A DNA stretch of 64,000 nucleotides from Anaerolineaceae bacterium (GTDB lineage Bacteria > Chloroflexota > Anaerolineae > Aggregatilineales > Phototrophicaceae), in the NCBI GenBank assembly GCA_020634115.1, contig JACKCH010000020.1:1-64000 (forward strand). The letters run 5' to 3'. Both the position numbers and the translations under genes were made by a program. Below, piece after piece: positions 50,390-58,539 of this stretch. The stretch's first letter is position 1. Each line of letters begins with the position of its first letter. The notes under the pieces were generated by a model. The model saw only the letters and a list, made by a program, of their open reading frames with translations, ran no database searches and was not told the origin of the DNA.

Positions 50390-51262
50390 ATGGGTGATCC
50401 AGAACTGCCGTCTGTGGGTATTATCGGCGCTGGTAAGGTGGGTTCAACACTGGCCCGCTTGTGGCATCAGGCTGGCTGCCGGGTTGTTGCGGTATACAGC
50501 CGCTCCGAAGAACGTGCGGGGGCGCTGGCAACACGGGTTGAGGCAGCAGTGTGCTGTGATTCGCCGGATCATGTCCTGCAAACGGCGGATTTAACCATCC
50601 TGGCTGTGCCGGATGATGTGATTGAACAGGTTGCCGGGCGGTTGACCACAACGGATTTGCGGGGAAAAGGGGTGGTGCATACCTCTGGTGTCCATGATGC
50701 GGGCAGCCTCAGCACCCTGGCGGCACGGGGCGCACTGGTTGGTAGCCTGCATCCGGCCTTCCCATTTGCGAATATCGAAACGGCGGTGGCGAATCTGCCG
50801 GGGGCAGCATTCGCGGTGGAGGCCGAGTCGCCGCGTTTGCGGGATTGGCTCGTTGCATTGGTGAGCCGGTTAGATGGACAGGTGATGGTTATACCGCCCG
50901 GTAAAAAAGCGGTTTATCATGCGGCATTGGTGATCGCCAGTAACTACGCTGTGACGCTGTATAACCTGGCGGAAGGGCTTTTGACCGATCTTGGCGCCGA
51001 TGTCGAAACGGCGGATCGCGCTTTAAACCCACTGGTGGGCGCGACGGCGCGAAATCTGATCCGTCAGGGGGTTCCGGCAGCGTTGACCGGCCCGCTGGTG
51101 CGGGGCGATGCTGGTACTGTCCGGCTGCATCTGGATGCGCTACGGGCGTTGGATGTAGATCTTGCGGCGCTATATGTGCAGTTGGCGCGGTTGACCCTGC
51201 CAATGCTGGCCGCACGTGGGGTGGAGTCAGATGCGATTGAGCGGGTGTTAGGGCTTGAATAG
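50390..51262 (+). CDS. Rossmann/DUF2520 dehydrogenase-like protein
   Basis: 290 residues. N-terminal NADP-binding fold VGIIGAGKVGSTLARLW and ILAVPDDVI, then HTSGVHD and GSLHPAFPF; the C-terminal helical domain is the DUF2520 type. Two bases separate it from the preceding gene, and panB follows by 12 nt. Since panB and panC are here and no panE is seen, this is a good candidate for the ketopantoate reductase step, although the family is formally uncharacterised. Confidence 0.85.
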   Translation: MGDPELPSVGIIGAGKVGSTLARLWHQAGCRVVAVYSRSEERAGALATRVEAAVCCDSPDHVLQTADLTILAVPDDVIEQVAGRLTTTDLRGKGVVHTSGVHDAGSLSTLAARGALVGSLHPAFPFANIETAVANLPGAAFAVEAESPRLRDWLVALVSRLDGQVMVIPPGKKAVYHAALVIASNYAVTLYNLAEGLLTDLGADVETADRALNPLVGATARNLIRQGVPAALTGPLVRGDAGTVRLHLDALRALDVDLAALYVQLARLTLPMLAARGVESDAIERVLGLE

Positions 51263-51274
51263 AGAGGTGCTGGT

Positions 51275-52114
51275 ATGCGCTTGACGATACGCGATATTCA
51301 GAAAATGGCGGCAGACGGTATTCCGATTCCGATGCTAACGGCCTATGATGCGACCAGCGCCCGCCTGAGCGAGGCCGCTGGTGTGCCAATGCTCCTGGTG
51401 GGCGATTCGCTGGGGATGGTGATTCAGGGACATACTGACCCGATTCCGGTGACGATGGAACACATCATTTATCACTGCTCGATTGTGACGCGGGTGACAG
51501 ACCATGCTTTTGTAGTGGGTGATCTCCCGTTTATGTCGTATAACGTCAGCCCGGAACAGGCACTTGAGAACGCCGCCCGGCTGATGCAAGAGGGGCGGGC
51601 GAACGCCGTTAAGCTGGAAGGGGGGGAAGCCCTCGCCCCGACGATTGCCCGTATTGTGCAGGCCGGTATCCCGGTGATGGGGCATGTGGGGCTGACCCCG
51701 CAGAGCGTGTATAAACTGGGCGGGATGCGGTTGCAGGGGAAAGACGTGGATTCGGCGCGTCAGGTGTTGCATGATGCCCAGGCAGTGCAGGCGGCGGGCG
51801 CATTTGCGATTGTTCTGGAAGCTATTCCCGCGCCGTTGGCGAAACTGGTCTCCGATAAACTGGCGATTCCGACGATTGGTATTGGCGCGGGGCCGGACTG
51901 TGATGGGCAAGTACAGGTCTTTCATGACCTGGTGGGGCTATTTGAGGATTTTGTGCCGCGCCATGCCAAGCCGTATGTGCAGCTTGCGCCTCTAATCCGT
52001 GACGCTGTGAACCAGTATGTGGCTGAGGTTGAGGCCAAACAATTCCCGGATGCAGACCATAGCTTTTCGATGAAGCCGGAAATCCTGGCGGCACTTGAGG
52101 CGGAAGGGGCGTAA
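51275..52114 (+). CDS. panB: PanB, ketopantoate hydroxymethyltransferase
   Basis: Adds a hydroxymethyl group from methylene-THF to 2-oxoisovalerate in pantothenate synthesis. 279 residues with MLTAYDATSARL, LLVGDSLGMVIQGH, NAVKLEGGE, GHVGLTPQSV and IGIGAGPDCDGQ. AGAGAGGTG precedes the ATG. It overlaps nothing, but panC follows 5 nt later. Confidence 0.97.
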   Translation: MRLTIRDIQKMAADGIPIPMLTAYDATSARLSEAAGVPMLLVGDSLGMVIQGHTDPIPVTMEHIIYHCSIVTRVTDHAFVVGDLPFMSYNVSPEQALENAARLMQEGRANAVKLEGGEALAPTIARIVQAGIPVMGHVGLTPQSVYKLGGMRLQGKDVDSARQVLHDAQAVQAAGAFAIVLEAIPAPLAKLVSDKLAIPTIGIGAGPDCDGQVQVFHDLVGLFEDFVPRHAKPYVQLAPLIRDAVNQYVAEVEAKQFPDADHSFSMKPEILAALEAEGA

Positions 52115-52118
52115 TCCG

Positions 52119-53015
52119 GTGCAAGTCGTTGAAACTATCCCGGCGCTGCGGGCAGCACGGGCGGCGCTCAGCGGGCAGGTGGGTCTGGTCACGACAATGG
52201 GGGCGTTGCACGCCGGGCATCTGGCGCTGGTGGCGGCGGCACGCGAGGAAAACGACGCGACGCTGGTGACGATTTTCGTGAATCCCACGCAGTTTGGGCC
52301 GAACGAAGACCTCTCGAAGTACCCGCGCGATTTGCCGCGTGATCTGGCGTTGCTGGAAGCGGCGGGTGCGGACCTGGTGTTTACGCCGACTCCCGCTCTG
52401 ATGTATCCACCCGGCTTCCAGACGGCGGTCGCTGTTGAGGTGATTTCGCAGGGGTTAGAGGGTGGACACCGCCCAGGGCATTTCCAGGGGGTGGCGACGG
52501 TGGTCGCCAAGCTGTTTAACCTGGCGGGGGCGGATCGGGCTTATTTCGGCCAGAAGGACGCGCAGCAGGTTGCCGTGATTCGGACGATGGCACAGGACTT
52601 GAATTTCCCGTTGGCGGTGATTGTCTGCCCGACGGTGCGTGAGTCCGATGGATTGGCGATGAGTTCGCGTAATATGTATTTATCTCCCGAACAACGCCGC
52701 GCCGCGCCGGTTTTATACCGGGCGCTGCTGGCGGCAGGGGAGTCTTATGCTGCTGGGGAGCGCAACCCGGAGGCACTGGAAAGCCAAATGCAGGCTGTCC
52801 TGGCAGGCGAGCCGCTGGCGCAGGTTGAGTATGTATCGGTGGCGGATGCGCGTACTTTACAGCCGGTGACTGATGAGGCAGACTCGCCGCTGCTGCTTTC
52901 GATGGCGGTGAAAGTGGGGGTGACGCGTCTGATTGACAACATGCTGCTGCCGGGTGAACTGAACACCCGCGCCGGACTGACGCAGATGCTCGGTGGCGAA
53001 CCGCCTGCCCCCTAA
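52119..53015 (+). CDS. panC: PanC, pantothenate synthetase
   Basis: Condenses pantoate with beta-alanine, using ATP. 298 residues. Motifs: TTMGALHAGHLALV with the HIGH-like nucleotide motif, IFVNPTQFGPNEDLSKYPR, FQGVATVVAKLFN, YFGQKDAQQ, and MSSRNMYLSPEQR (KMSKS-like). I chose GTG 52119 because GGAAGGGG lies 9 nt upstream and it avoids overlap; an earlier in-frame TTG exists at 52095. Confidence 0.96.
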   Translation: MQVVETIPALRAARAALSGQVGLVTTMGALHAGHLALVAAAREENDATLVTIFVNPTQFGPNEDLSKYPRDLPRDLALLEAAGADLVFTPTPALMYPPGFQTAVAVEVISQGLEGGHRPGHFQGVATVVAKLFNLAGADRAYFGQKDAQQVAVIRTMAQDLNFPLAVIVCPTVRESDGLAMSSRNMYLSPEQRRAAPVLYRALLAAGESYAAGERNPEALESQMQAVLAGEPLAQVEYVSVADARTLQPVTDEADSPLLLSMAVKVGVTRLIDNMLLPGELNTRAGLTQMLGGEPPAP

Positions 53016-53107
53016 TTTAGCGGGGATTGAGGAATTTCTAAGACGACTCATATTTAATTTCAGGTATATTTAGGGTGTATCGGTAACTGTTCCAGAGAGG
53101 ACTGTGG

Positions 53108-53794
53108 ATGTTTTACTTCGATCCTAACTACTTTATCGTCATTATTCCGGCGCTACTTCTGTCGGTCATCGCGCAGATGATGGTGTCCTCCGCCTTCAAC
53201 AAGTGGGGGCGTGTTCGCAACGGTATGGGGTTGACCGGTGTGGATGTGGCGAATCGTATCATCCGTAATGCTGGGTTAGCTGGCGTCCAGTTGGAGGGTG
53301 TGCCGGGACAGCATACGGATCACTATGACCCGCAGTCGCATACGGTGAGACTATCGCAGGATGTGGCGGCGAAGCCGTCTGTCGCGGCGATGGCGGTAGT
53401 GGCCCATGAACTCGGCCACGCGCAGCAACACCAGGAACACTCCGTCCTGATCCAGATGCGTGGTTTCCTAGTGCCAGCGATGCGCTTCAGCCCGATGGTA
53501 TCCTACGGTCTGATTATGATTGGTTTTCTGTTTCGTGTAGCCGGGTTTATCGAACTGGGTATCCTGTTCTACGGGGTGGTGGTGGCCTTCATGGTGCTGA
53601 CTCTCCCGGTGGAGATTGACGCCAGCCGACGCGGGCTGAAATTGCTAGCTGATACCGGGCTGATGGTTGGAGACGATGACCGCGGTGGTTCCCGTTCTGT
53701 ACTGACGGCAGCGGCGCTGACCTACGTGGCGGCAGCCGTCACCGCACTGCTGCAAATGTTGTACTACATCAGCATTCTCAACCGCCGCCGTTAA
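53108..53794 (+). CDS. YugP-type membrane zinc metallopeptidase
   Basis: 228 residues, four hydrophobic segments, and the zinc motif VAHELGHAQQH in the middle, with a second acidic ligand expected in EIDASRRGLKLL. The family (neutral zinc metallopeptidase, YugP) is widespread; its substrate is unknown. CAGAGAGGA lies before the ATG. A terminator follows. Confidence 0.9.
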   Translation: MFYFDPNYFIVIIPALLLSVIAQMMVSSAFNKWGRVRNGMGLTGVDVANRIIRNAGLAGVQLEGVPGQHTDHYDPQSHTVRLSQDVAAKPSVAAMAVVAHELGHAQQHQEHSVLIQMRGFLVPAMRFSPMVSYGLIMIGFLFRVAGFIELGILFYGVVVAFMVLTLPVEIDASRRGLKLLADTGLMVGDDDRGGSRSVLTAAALTYVAAAVTALLQMLYYISILNRRR

Positions 53795-53817
53795 ATAGCT
53801 TCGCGTAGTCACATAAA

Positions 53818-53849
53818 AAAGACCCGACATGCGATGATGGCGGGTCTTT
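53818..53849. terminator. rho-independent terminator after the zinc peptidase gene
   Basis: Stem AAAGACCCG / CGGGTCTTT with a 14-nt loop, A-rich before and T-rich after, so it could work on both strands for the converging fabH transcript as well. Confidence 0.85.
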
Positions 53850-53915
53850 GCTTTACATATGCGGCTATCTGTGATGCTACGTTCTAAGAAATTGGCACAG
53901 TGATAGTTTTTCATA

Positions 53916-54062
53916 GGAGCGCACCGCCGTGCGCCCCTTCATGTCCCTTACTTTAGGCGGATTCCGTAGGGGCGACCCGGTGTGCGGTTGCCCGGTTTTT
54001 CTCCGTGTTGAATTGTGAAACTGCATTATTGCGCCCCTACAAATCCCTCGTTTTAGGGTGAT
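53916..54062. repeat. cluster of GC-rich palindromic repeats, two imperfect tandem copies
   Basis: The spacer between the zinc peptidase and fabH holds three elements. A hairpin GGAGCGCAC / GTGCGCCCC is at 53916-53937. A second, GGGCGACC / GGTTGCCC, is at 53970-53993. A half copy, GCGCCCCTAC, is at 54031-54040. The 36 bases from 53932 and from 54031 align, both running GCGCCCCT, then TCCCT, then TTTAG and GATTC, at a 99-nt period. Confidence 0.65.
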
Positions 54063-54070
54063 TCGAGTGG

Positions 54071-55270
54071 CTACTCTTCGGGATGCTCATCCCGCCCCAA
54101 TAGGCGGTTGGCGAACTGATTGATGACGCGACTCAAGCGCAGCAAGCGGGTGCGCCAGTGCGCCAGGGTATACATCGCGCGGCGGCGCTGGCGTTTGATG
54201 CGGCTGCCGCTGTAGCCTTCCAGCCCCTGCGGGATGCCCCACTGCAAGACCATCGCGGCCCAGGTGAGACCGCCGCCGAACCCCACAAACACCAGATTGT
54301 CGTTTTCTTTCACGCGCCCCTGCTCAATCGCCTCGCACAGAGCGATAGGGATGGAGGCTGCTGAGGTATTCCCATAGCGATCCAAGTTGCTTACAAATCG
54401 GCTGACATCCAGCTTCAACGCCCGCGCTGCTGATTGGATAATCCGCATATTAGCTTGGTGTGGAACGATCAGTGAGACATCATCCAGAGTCAGATCCGCT
54501 TTTTCCAGGGCTTCCAGAATGCTTTCCCCAACCACACGGGCTGCAAACTTGAACACCTCACCGCCGTTCATGTACATCTTGAACATGCGGTGTTCACTCG
54601 CCAGGAAGTACGAATTCGAGAGGTCTTCACTGCCGACTGTGGGGATAGAGAGCATATCTGCGCCGGAGCCATCAGAACGCAGGACGGCAGAAAGGACTCC
54701 GCCTGGCGCATTGCTGGCCTGCAAGACAACCGCCCCGGCACCATCCCCAAACAGAATGCAGGTCGACCGATCCTGCCAGTCCAACACCCGGCTCATGGTT
54801 TCCGCGCCGATCACCATAGCAGTGGCGATGCTACCAGAGCGAATGGCCTGGGTTGCCATCTCAACCCCATACACAAAGCCAGAACAGGCCGCGCTGAGGT
54901 CGAACGCCCCGGCTTTGACCGCGCCTAACCGGTGTTGAATCAGGCTGGCGGTGCTGGGGAAGATATTTTCAGGCGTTGAAGTCGCCACGATAATCAGGTC
55001 AATCTCGGTGGGCAGCACATCCGCCACGTCCAGAGCGCGCTGCGCCGCCCGCAGGCCCAGGCTGGCAGTGGAATCGCGTTCGCTGGCGATGCGCCGTTCA
55101 GCGATGCCGGTGCGCGTGCGAATCCACTCATCGCTGGTTTCGACAATCGCTTCCATGTCATGGTTGGTCATTACGGTGTCCGGGACTGCCATCCCCCATC
55201 CCACGACATGGGCGTAGATGCCCTGCTCTCCGTTACGGAGAAAGGCCTTTTCGGATTTAGGCATGACCAT
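54071..55270 (-). CDS. fabH: FabH-like 3-oxoacyl-ACP synthase III with C-terminal extension
   Basis: Starts fatty-acid synthesis by condensing acyl-CoA with malonyl-ACP. The catalytic triad is present: Cys in SAACSGFVYG, His in VPHQANMRI, Asn in YGNTSAAS. At 399 residues it is about 60 longer than usual: after the normal end (FGGGLTWAA) comes a basic tail (RIKRQRRRA, WRTRLLRLSRV). Its start overlaps the fabF stop, so the two form one minus-strand unit. The tail may bind membrane or a partner, which is inference. Confidence 0.94.
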   Translation of the reverse strand: MVMPKSEKAFLRNGEQGIYAHVVGWGMAVPDTVMTNHDMEAIVETSDEWIRTRTGIAERRIASERDSTASLGLRAAQRALDVADVLPTEIDLIIVATSTPENIFPSTASLIQHRLGAVKAGAFDLSAACSGFVYGVEMATQAIRSGSIATAMVIGAETMSRVLDWQDRSTCILFGDGAGAVVLQASNAPGGVLSAVLRSDGSGADMLSIPTVGSEDLSNSYFLASEHRMFKMYMNGGEVFKFAARVVGESILEALEKADLTLDDVSLIVPHQANMRIIQSAARALKLDVSRFVSNLDRYGNTSAASIPIALCEAIEQGRVKENDNLVFVGFGGGLTWAAMVLQWGIPQGLEGYSGSRIKRQRRRAMYTLAHWRTRLLRLSRVINQFANRLLGRDEHPEE

Positions 55271-56513
55271 TTTGATTGTATTTACCTATGATGATGACCG
55301 CGTTATGCCCCCCAAATCCGAATGAGTTGCTCATCGCCACGCTGATTTCGTGTGGCACACCCACATTCGGGGTGTAATTCAGGTCGCATACCGGGTCAGG
55401 ATTTTCCAGGTTGATCGTCGGCGGCACGAAATTGTTGCGTATCGCCATAATCGTGAAAACAGCTTCCACTGAACCCGCGCCGCCCATCAGATGACCGGTG
55501 ACGGACTTCGTGGAACTAATGGGGATTTCGTAGGCCTGTTCGCCCATCGCCTTCTTAATCGCCAGGGTTTCACTCTTATCGTTGAGCGGCGTACTGGTAC
55601 CATGCGCGTTGATATAGTCAATATCCTGGGGCGTGAGATTGGCATCTTTGAGCGCCAGTTCAATTGCTTTGGCCGCGCCATCCCCGGTTTCCAGTGGGGC
55701 GGTCACATGATACGCATCCGATGTGTGACCATATCCCAGGATTTCGGCGTAAATTTTCGCGCCGCGTGCCAGGGCGTGTTCCAGGTCTTCCAGCATGAGT
55801 AGCCCCGAGCCTTCCGCGACGACAAACCCGTCGCGGTCACGGTCAAAGGGCCGTGAGGCTTTTTCAGGGGCATCGTTCCGCCGGGAAATAGCCGTCATGT
55901 TGTTAAAACTGGCAATCGCTACATCCACCAGCCCGGCTTCGGTGCTGCCCGCCAGAATGGCTTTGGCGTCGCCGCGCCGGATAATCGCCGTCGCTTCGCC
56001 AATACAGTTGTTGCCAGTGGCGCAGGCGGTTGAAATGGCGAAATTTGGCCCGCGCAGCCCATACACCATGGATACTTTGCTGGACGGACTGTCTGGTAGC
56101 ATCATCGGCACTAAGAGCGGGCTAACGGACTTAGCGCCCTTTTCCAAGAAGGTTTTGATACTTTCCAGAATCGTGCTGATACCGCCAATGCCGCTGCCCA
56201 TCACGCAGCCTACGTCATAGCGGTTTTCTTCGGTGATTTCCAGGCCGGAATCTGCTATCGCCTGCTGAGCCGCATACAGGCCAAGCTGAGTTACGCGATC
56301 CGTCCGGCGTGCTTCGCGGCGCCCCAGGACTTCTTCGGGGTTGAAGTTCTTGACTTCCCCGCCAAAATGATTTTCCAGGTGCGATGTATCAAAGCGTGTG
56401 ATCGTCCCAATACCGGTTTTCCCGGCGGCGGCGTTGCTCCAGGCTTCTTCTACTGAGTTTCCAGTTGGGCAGATAATCCCCATCCCGGTTACGACAACCC
56501 GTCGTCTTTCCAC
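55257..56513 (-). CDS. fabF: FabF, 3-oxoacyl-ACP synthase II
   Basis: Elongating condensing enzyme of fatty-acid synthesis, 418 residues. Active-site Cys in STACATGNN, His in NAHGTSTPLND and His in SVTGHLMGG, with the usual GIICPTGNS start and GFGGHNAV end. It begins at GTG 56513 with GGAGGG 5 nt upstream. First gene of the unit with fabH. Confidence 0.97.
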   Translation of the reverse strand: MERRRVVVTGMGIICPTGNSVEEAWSNAAAGKTGIGTITRFDTSHLENHFGGEVKNFNPEEVLGRREARRTDRVTQLGLYAAQQAIADSGLEITEENRYDVGCVMGSGIGGISTILESIKTFLEKGAKSVSPLLVPMMLPDSPSSKVSMVYGLRGPNFAISTACATGNNCIGEATAIIRRGDAKAILAGSTEAGLVDVAIASFNNMTAISRRNDAPEKASRPFDRDRDGFVVAEGSGLLMLEDLEHALARGAKIYAEILGYGHTSDAYHVTAPLETGDGAAKAIELALKDANLTPQDIDYINAHGTSTPLNDKSETLAIKKAMGEQAYEIPISSTKSVTGHLMGGAGSVEAVFTIMAIRNNFVPPTINLENPDPVCDLNYTPNVGVPHEISVAMSNSFGFGGHNAVIIIGKYNQNGHA

Positions 56514-56542
56514 AATTGCCCTCCACCAAACGCAATCCCATT

Positions 56543-56569
56543 ATTCTACATAGCGAATAACTGTATCAA
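56543..56569 (-). promoter_or_regulatory. possible fabF promoter
   Basis: On the minus strand TTGATA and TAGAAT are separated by 15 nt, a little short. The element lies about 30-55 nt before the fabF GTG. Confidence 0.3.
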
Positions 56570-56664
56570 TTGCGGCTGCCATAATTCAAGAGTGTATCTT
56601 AGAACATAACCCCATCAGGGGGAGGGGGTTACAGTTTCCGGGGATTTTATCTTCAGTAGCCCGG

Positions 56665-56673
56665 TGTTATAAT
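56665..56673 (+). promoter_or_regulatory. extended -10 promoter of the SDR gene
   Basis: TGT-TATAAT, an extended -10, 20 nt before the start codon, leaving a very short leader that holds the ribosome binding site AGGAGAGGA. Confidence 0.5.
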
Positions 56674-56693
56674 CCCGCGCCAGGAGAGGATGT

Positions 56694-57641
56694 ATGATTC
56701 TTGTTACTGGCGCAACCGGATTCGTGGGGCGGCAACTGGTCGCGCAGTTGATGGCGGAAGGCCGGGCGGTGCGCTGTCTGTTGCCGGACTATCGTCTCAA
56801 AAATCTCCCCTGGGAAAAACTCCCGGAGATTGTGGTGGGCAGTTTGCTGGATGAAGAAACCTTGTTCCAGGCAACCACCGGCGTTCATGTCATCATCCAC
56901 TTGGAAAGCGCACAATGGTGGGGACGTCCACGCGACCTGGAACGGGTTGAACTTGGCGGGCTTCGGGGTTTAATCACGGCGGCGCGGGCGGCACGGGTGG
57001 GGCGGATTATCACCCTCAGTCACCTGGGTGCATCCTCATCATCGGCATATGCTCTGTTGAGATATAAGGGTCTGGTTGAAGACCAGGTTCGTGCTAGCGG
57101 CCTGGCGTATACCGTTATCCGCTCTGGCATCCTGTTTGGCGAAGAAGACGCTTTTATCAACCATATTGCGATGACCATGCGGGTAACGCCCCTTGTCTTT
57201 CTGATGCCGGGCCGGGGCGAGGTGGTGCTGCACCCGCTTTCCGTCCAGGATGTCGTGACTGCGACTATCACTAGCCTGGACGCGGTGGACACGGTAGACA
57301 CCGTGTTGGAAATCGGCGGGGCAGAATATATTACGCTTGAGGATCTGATCCATACAGTCATGCGCGTGACCGGGACATCCCGCCTGATAGTCTCCGTGCC
57401 ACCATATATCCTGCGCTGGCTGACGACGATCTACAGCCGGTTATTCCCGCGTTCGCTGATGACCGGGCAGTGGCTGGACATTCTGGCTGCGAATCGCTCG
57501 GCGCCGCTGGGGAATACCTATACCTATTTTGGTTTGCATCCCAGGCGGCTTGAGGATACTCTGCTCACGTATATGCCGCAAAAACGGTATTTCTGGTCGG
57601 CGCTACGCTATACCATTCGCCGCCGTCCCCGGGGAATTTGA
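56694..57641 (+). CDS. NAD(P)-dependent epimerase/SDR-type protein (NmrA/NDUFA9-like)
   Basis: 315 residues of the atypical short-chain dehydrogenase group. The dinucleotide motif VTGATGFVGRQL opens the protein; SHLGASSSS and YALLRYKGLVED stand in for the SYK triad, the last lacking a strict YxxxK. The C-terminus is basic. Relatives act as epimerases, sensors or quinone-linked assembly factors. It is joined by a TGATG overlap to the next gene. Confidence 0.82.
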   Translation: MILVTGATGFVGRQLVAQLMAEGRAVRCLLPDYRLKNLPWEKLPEIVVGSLLDEETLFQATTGVHVIIHLESAQWWGRPRDLERVELGGLRGLITAARAARVGRIITLSHLGASSSSAYALLRYKGLVEDQVRASGLAYTVIRSGILFGEEDAFINHIAMTMRVTPLVFLMPGRGEVVLHPLSVQDVVTATITSLDAVDTVDTVLEIGGAEYITLEDLIHTVMRVTGTSRLIVSVPPYILRWLTTIYSRLFPRSLMTGQWLDILAANRSAPLGNTYTYFGLHPRRLEDTLLTYMPQKRYFWSALRYTIRRRPRGI

Positions 57642-58537
57642 TGATCGAAATCAGGTTGCTGCACACAATGGATGAGATGCGGGCTGCCGCTGAACTCCAG
57701 AAAGTTTTTTGGGGGGATACGTCGGAGTCGCTGGTTCCCACGCACATGCTGTTTTCCATCGCTAAGTACGGCGGGCATGTTCTGGGAGCCTACGATGGTG
57801 AGATATTGATTGGCCTGTTGATCGGGTTTCTGGGCGCAATCCCACCGGCAGGCGAGAAAATCACGGTGGCGGACTTGCAATTTGCCTCGAAACGCATGGT
57901 GGTACTGCCCGAATACCGGGGACATGGAATCGGCGGTCTGTTGAAATGGGCTCAGCGCGACCTGGCGCTTCGGTTGGGTGTCCGGTTGGTGACCTGGACG
58001 TATGATCCATTGATGGCCCTCAACGCACACCTGAACATTCGCAAACTCGGCTGCCTGTGCCGCACCTATTACCCTGACCACTATGGCACACAGGAATCCA
58101 GCGGCCTGACGCTGCTGGGATCGTCGGACCGGCTGCTGGCGGAGTGGTGGGTTGGCGCGGCGCGGGTGCTGCACCATGCCGATCATGATGTCGCCGCCCT
58201 ATCTGTTGAGGAATATGTCGCGCAGGGCAATGAAATGCTGGGCGTGACCGGTTGGGACGCCAACGGATTACCGGAAGTGCCGGAGATACAGGCAGCGAGC
58301 CGGTGTTGGAATCAGACTGCCCCGGTTCTGTTGGAAATCCCCCCGGATTATAAGACCATCGCCCAGACTGACCCTGATTTAGGACTTAGGTGGCGGCGTT
58401 ATACGCGGGAAATGTTCCAGGCAGCGTTCGGTCAGGGGTACACGGTGGCTGATTTTATTGACCAGGATTACCAGGGGCGAAAACGCTTTTTTTACGTGCT
58501 ATCCCCGGTTGATTTCGATTCACTGAACGGAGAGTAA
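57641..58537 (+). CDS. GNAT-family N-acyltransferase (COG3375-like)
   Basis: 298 residues. The GNAT core is in the first half: the acyl-CoA loop VLPEYRGHGIGGLL near residue 90, preceded by the strand KRMVVLP. The C-terminal half is family specific. Known: relatives next to N-succinylamino acid racemase transfer succinyl from CoA to D-amino acids. The enolase-superfamily gene follows 2 nt later, so that role is likely here. Confidence 0.82.
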   Translation: MIEIRLLHTMDEMRAAAELQKVFWGDTSESLVPTHMLFSIAKYGGHVLGAYDGEILIGLLIGFLGAIPPAGEKITVADLQFASKRMVVLPEYRGHGIGGLLKWAQRDLALRLGVRLVTWTYDPLMALNAHLNIRKLGCLCRTYYPDHYGTQESSGLTLLGSSDRLLAEWWVGAARVLHHADHDVAALSVEEYVAQGNEMLGVTGWDANGLPEVPEIQAASRCWNQTAPVLLEIPPDYKTIAQTDPDLGLRWRRYTREMFQAAFGQGYTVADFIDQDYQGRKRFFYVLSPVDFDSLNGE

Positions 58538-58539
58538 AC

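Noticed and set aside
53916..54062. Possible CRISPR array
   Set aside because: Only two imperfect, palindromic copies at 99-nt spacing, no uniform spacers and no cas genes.
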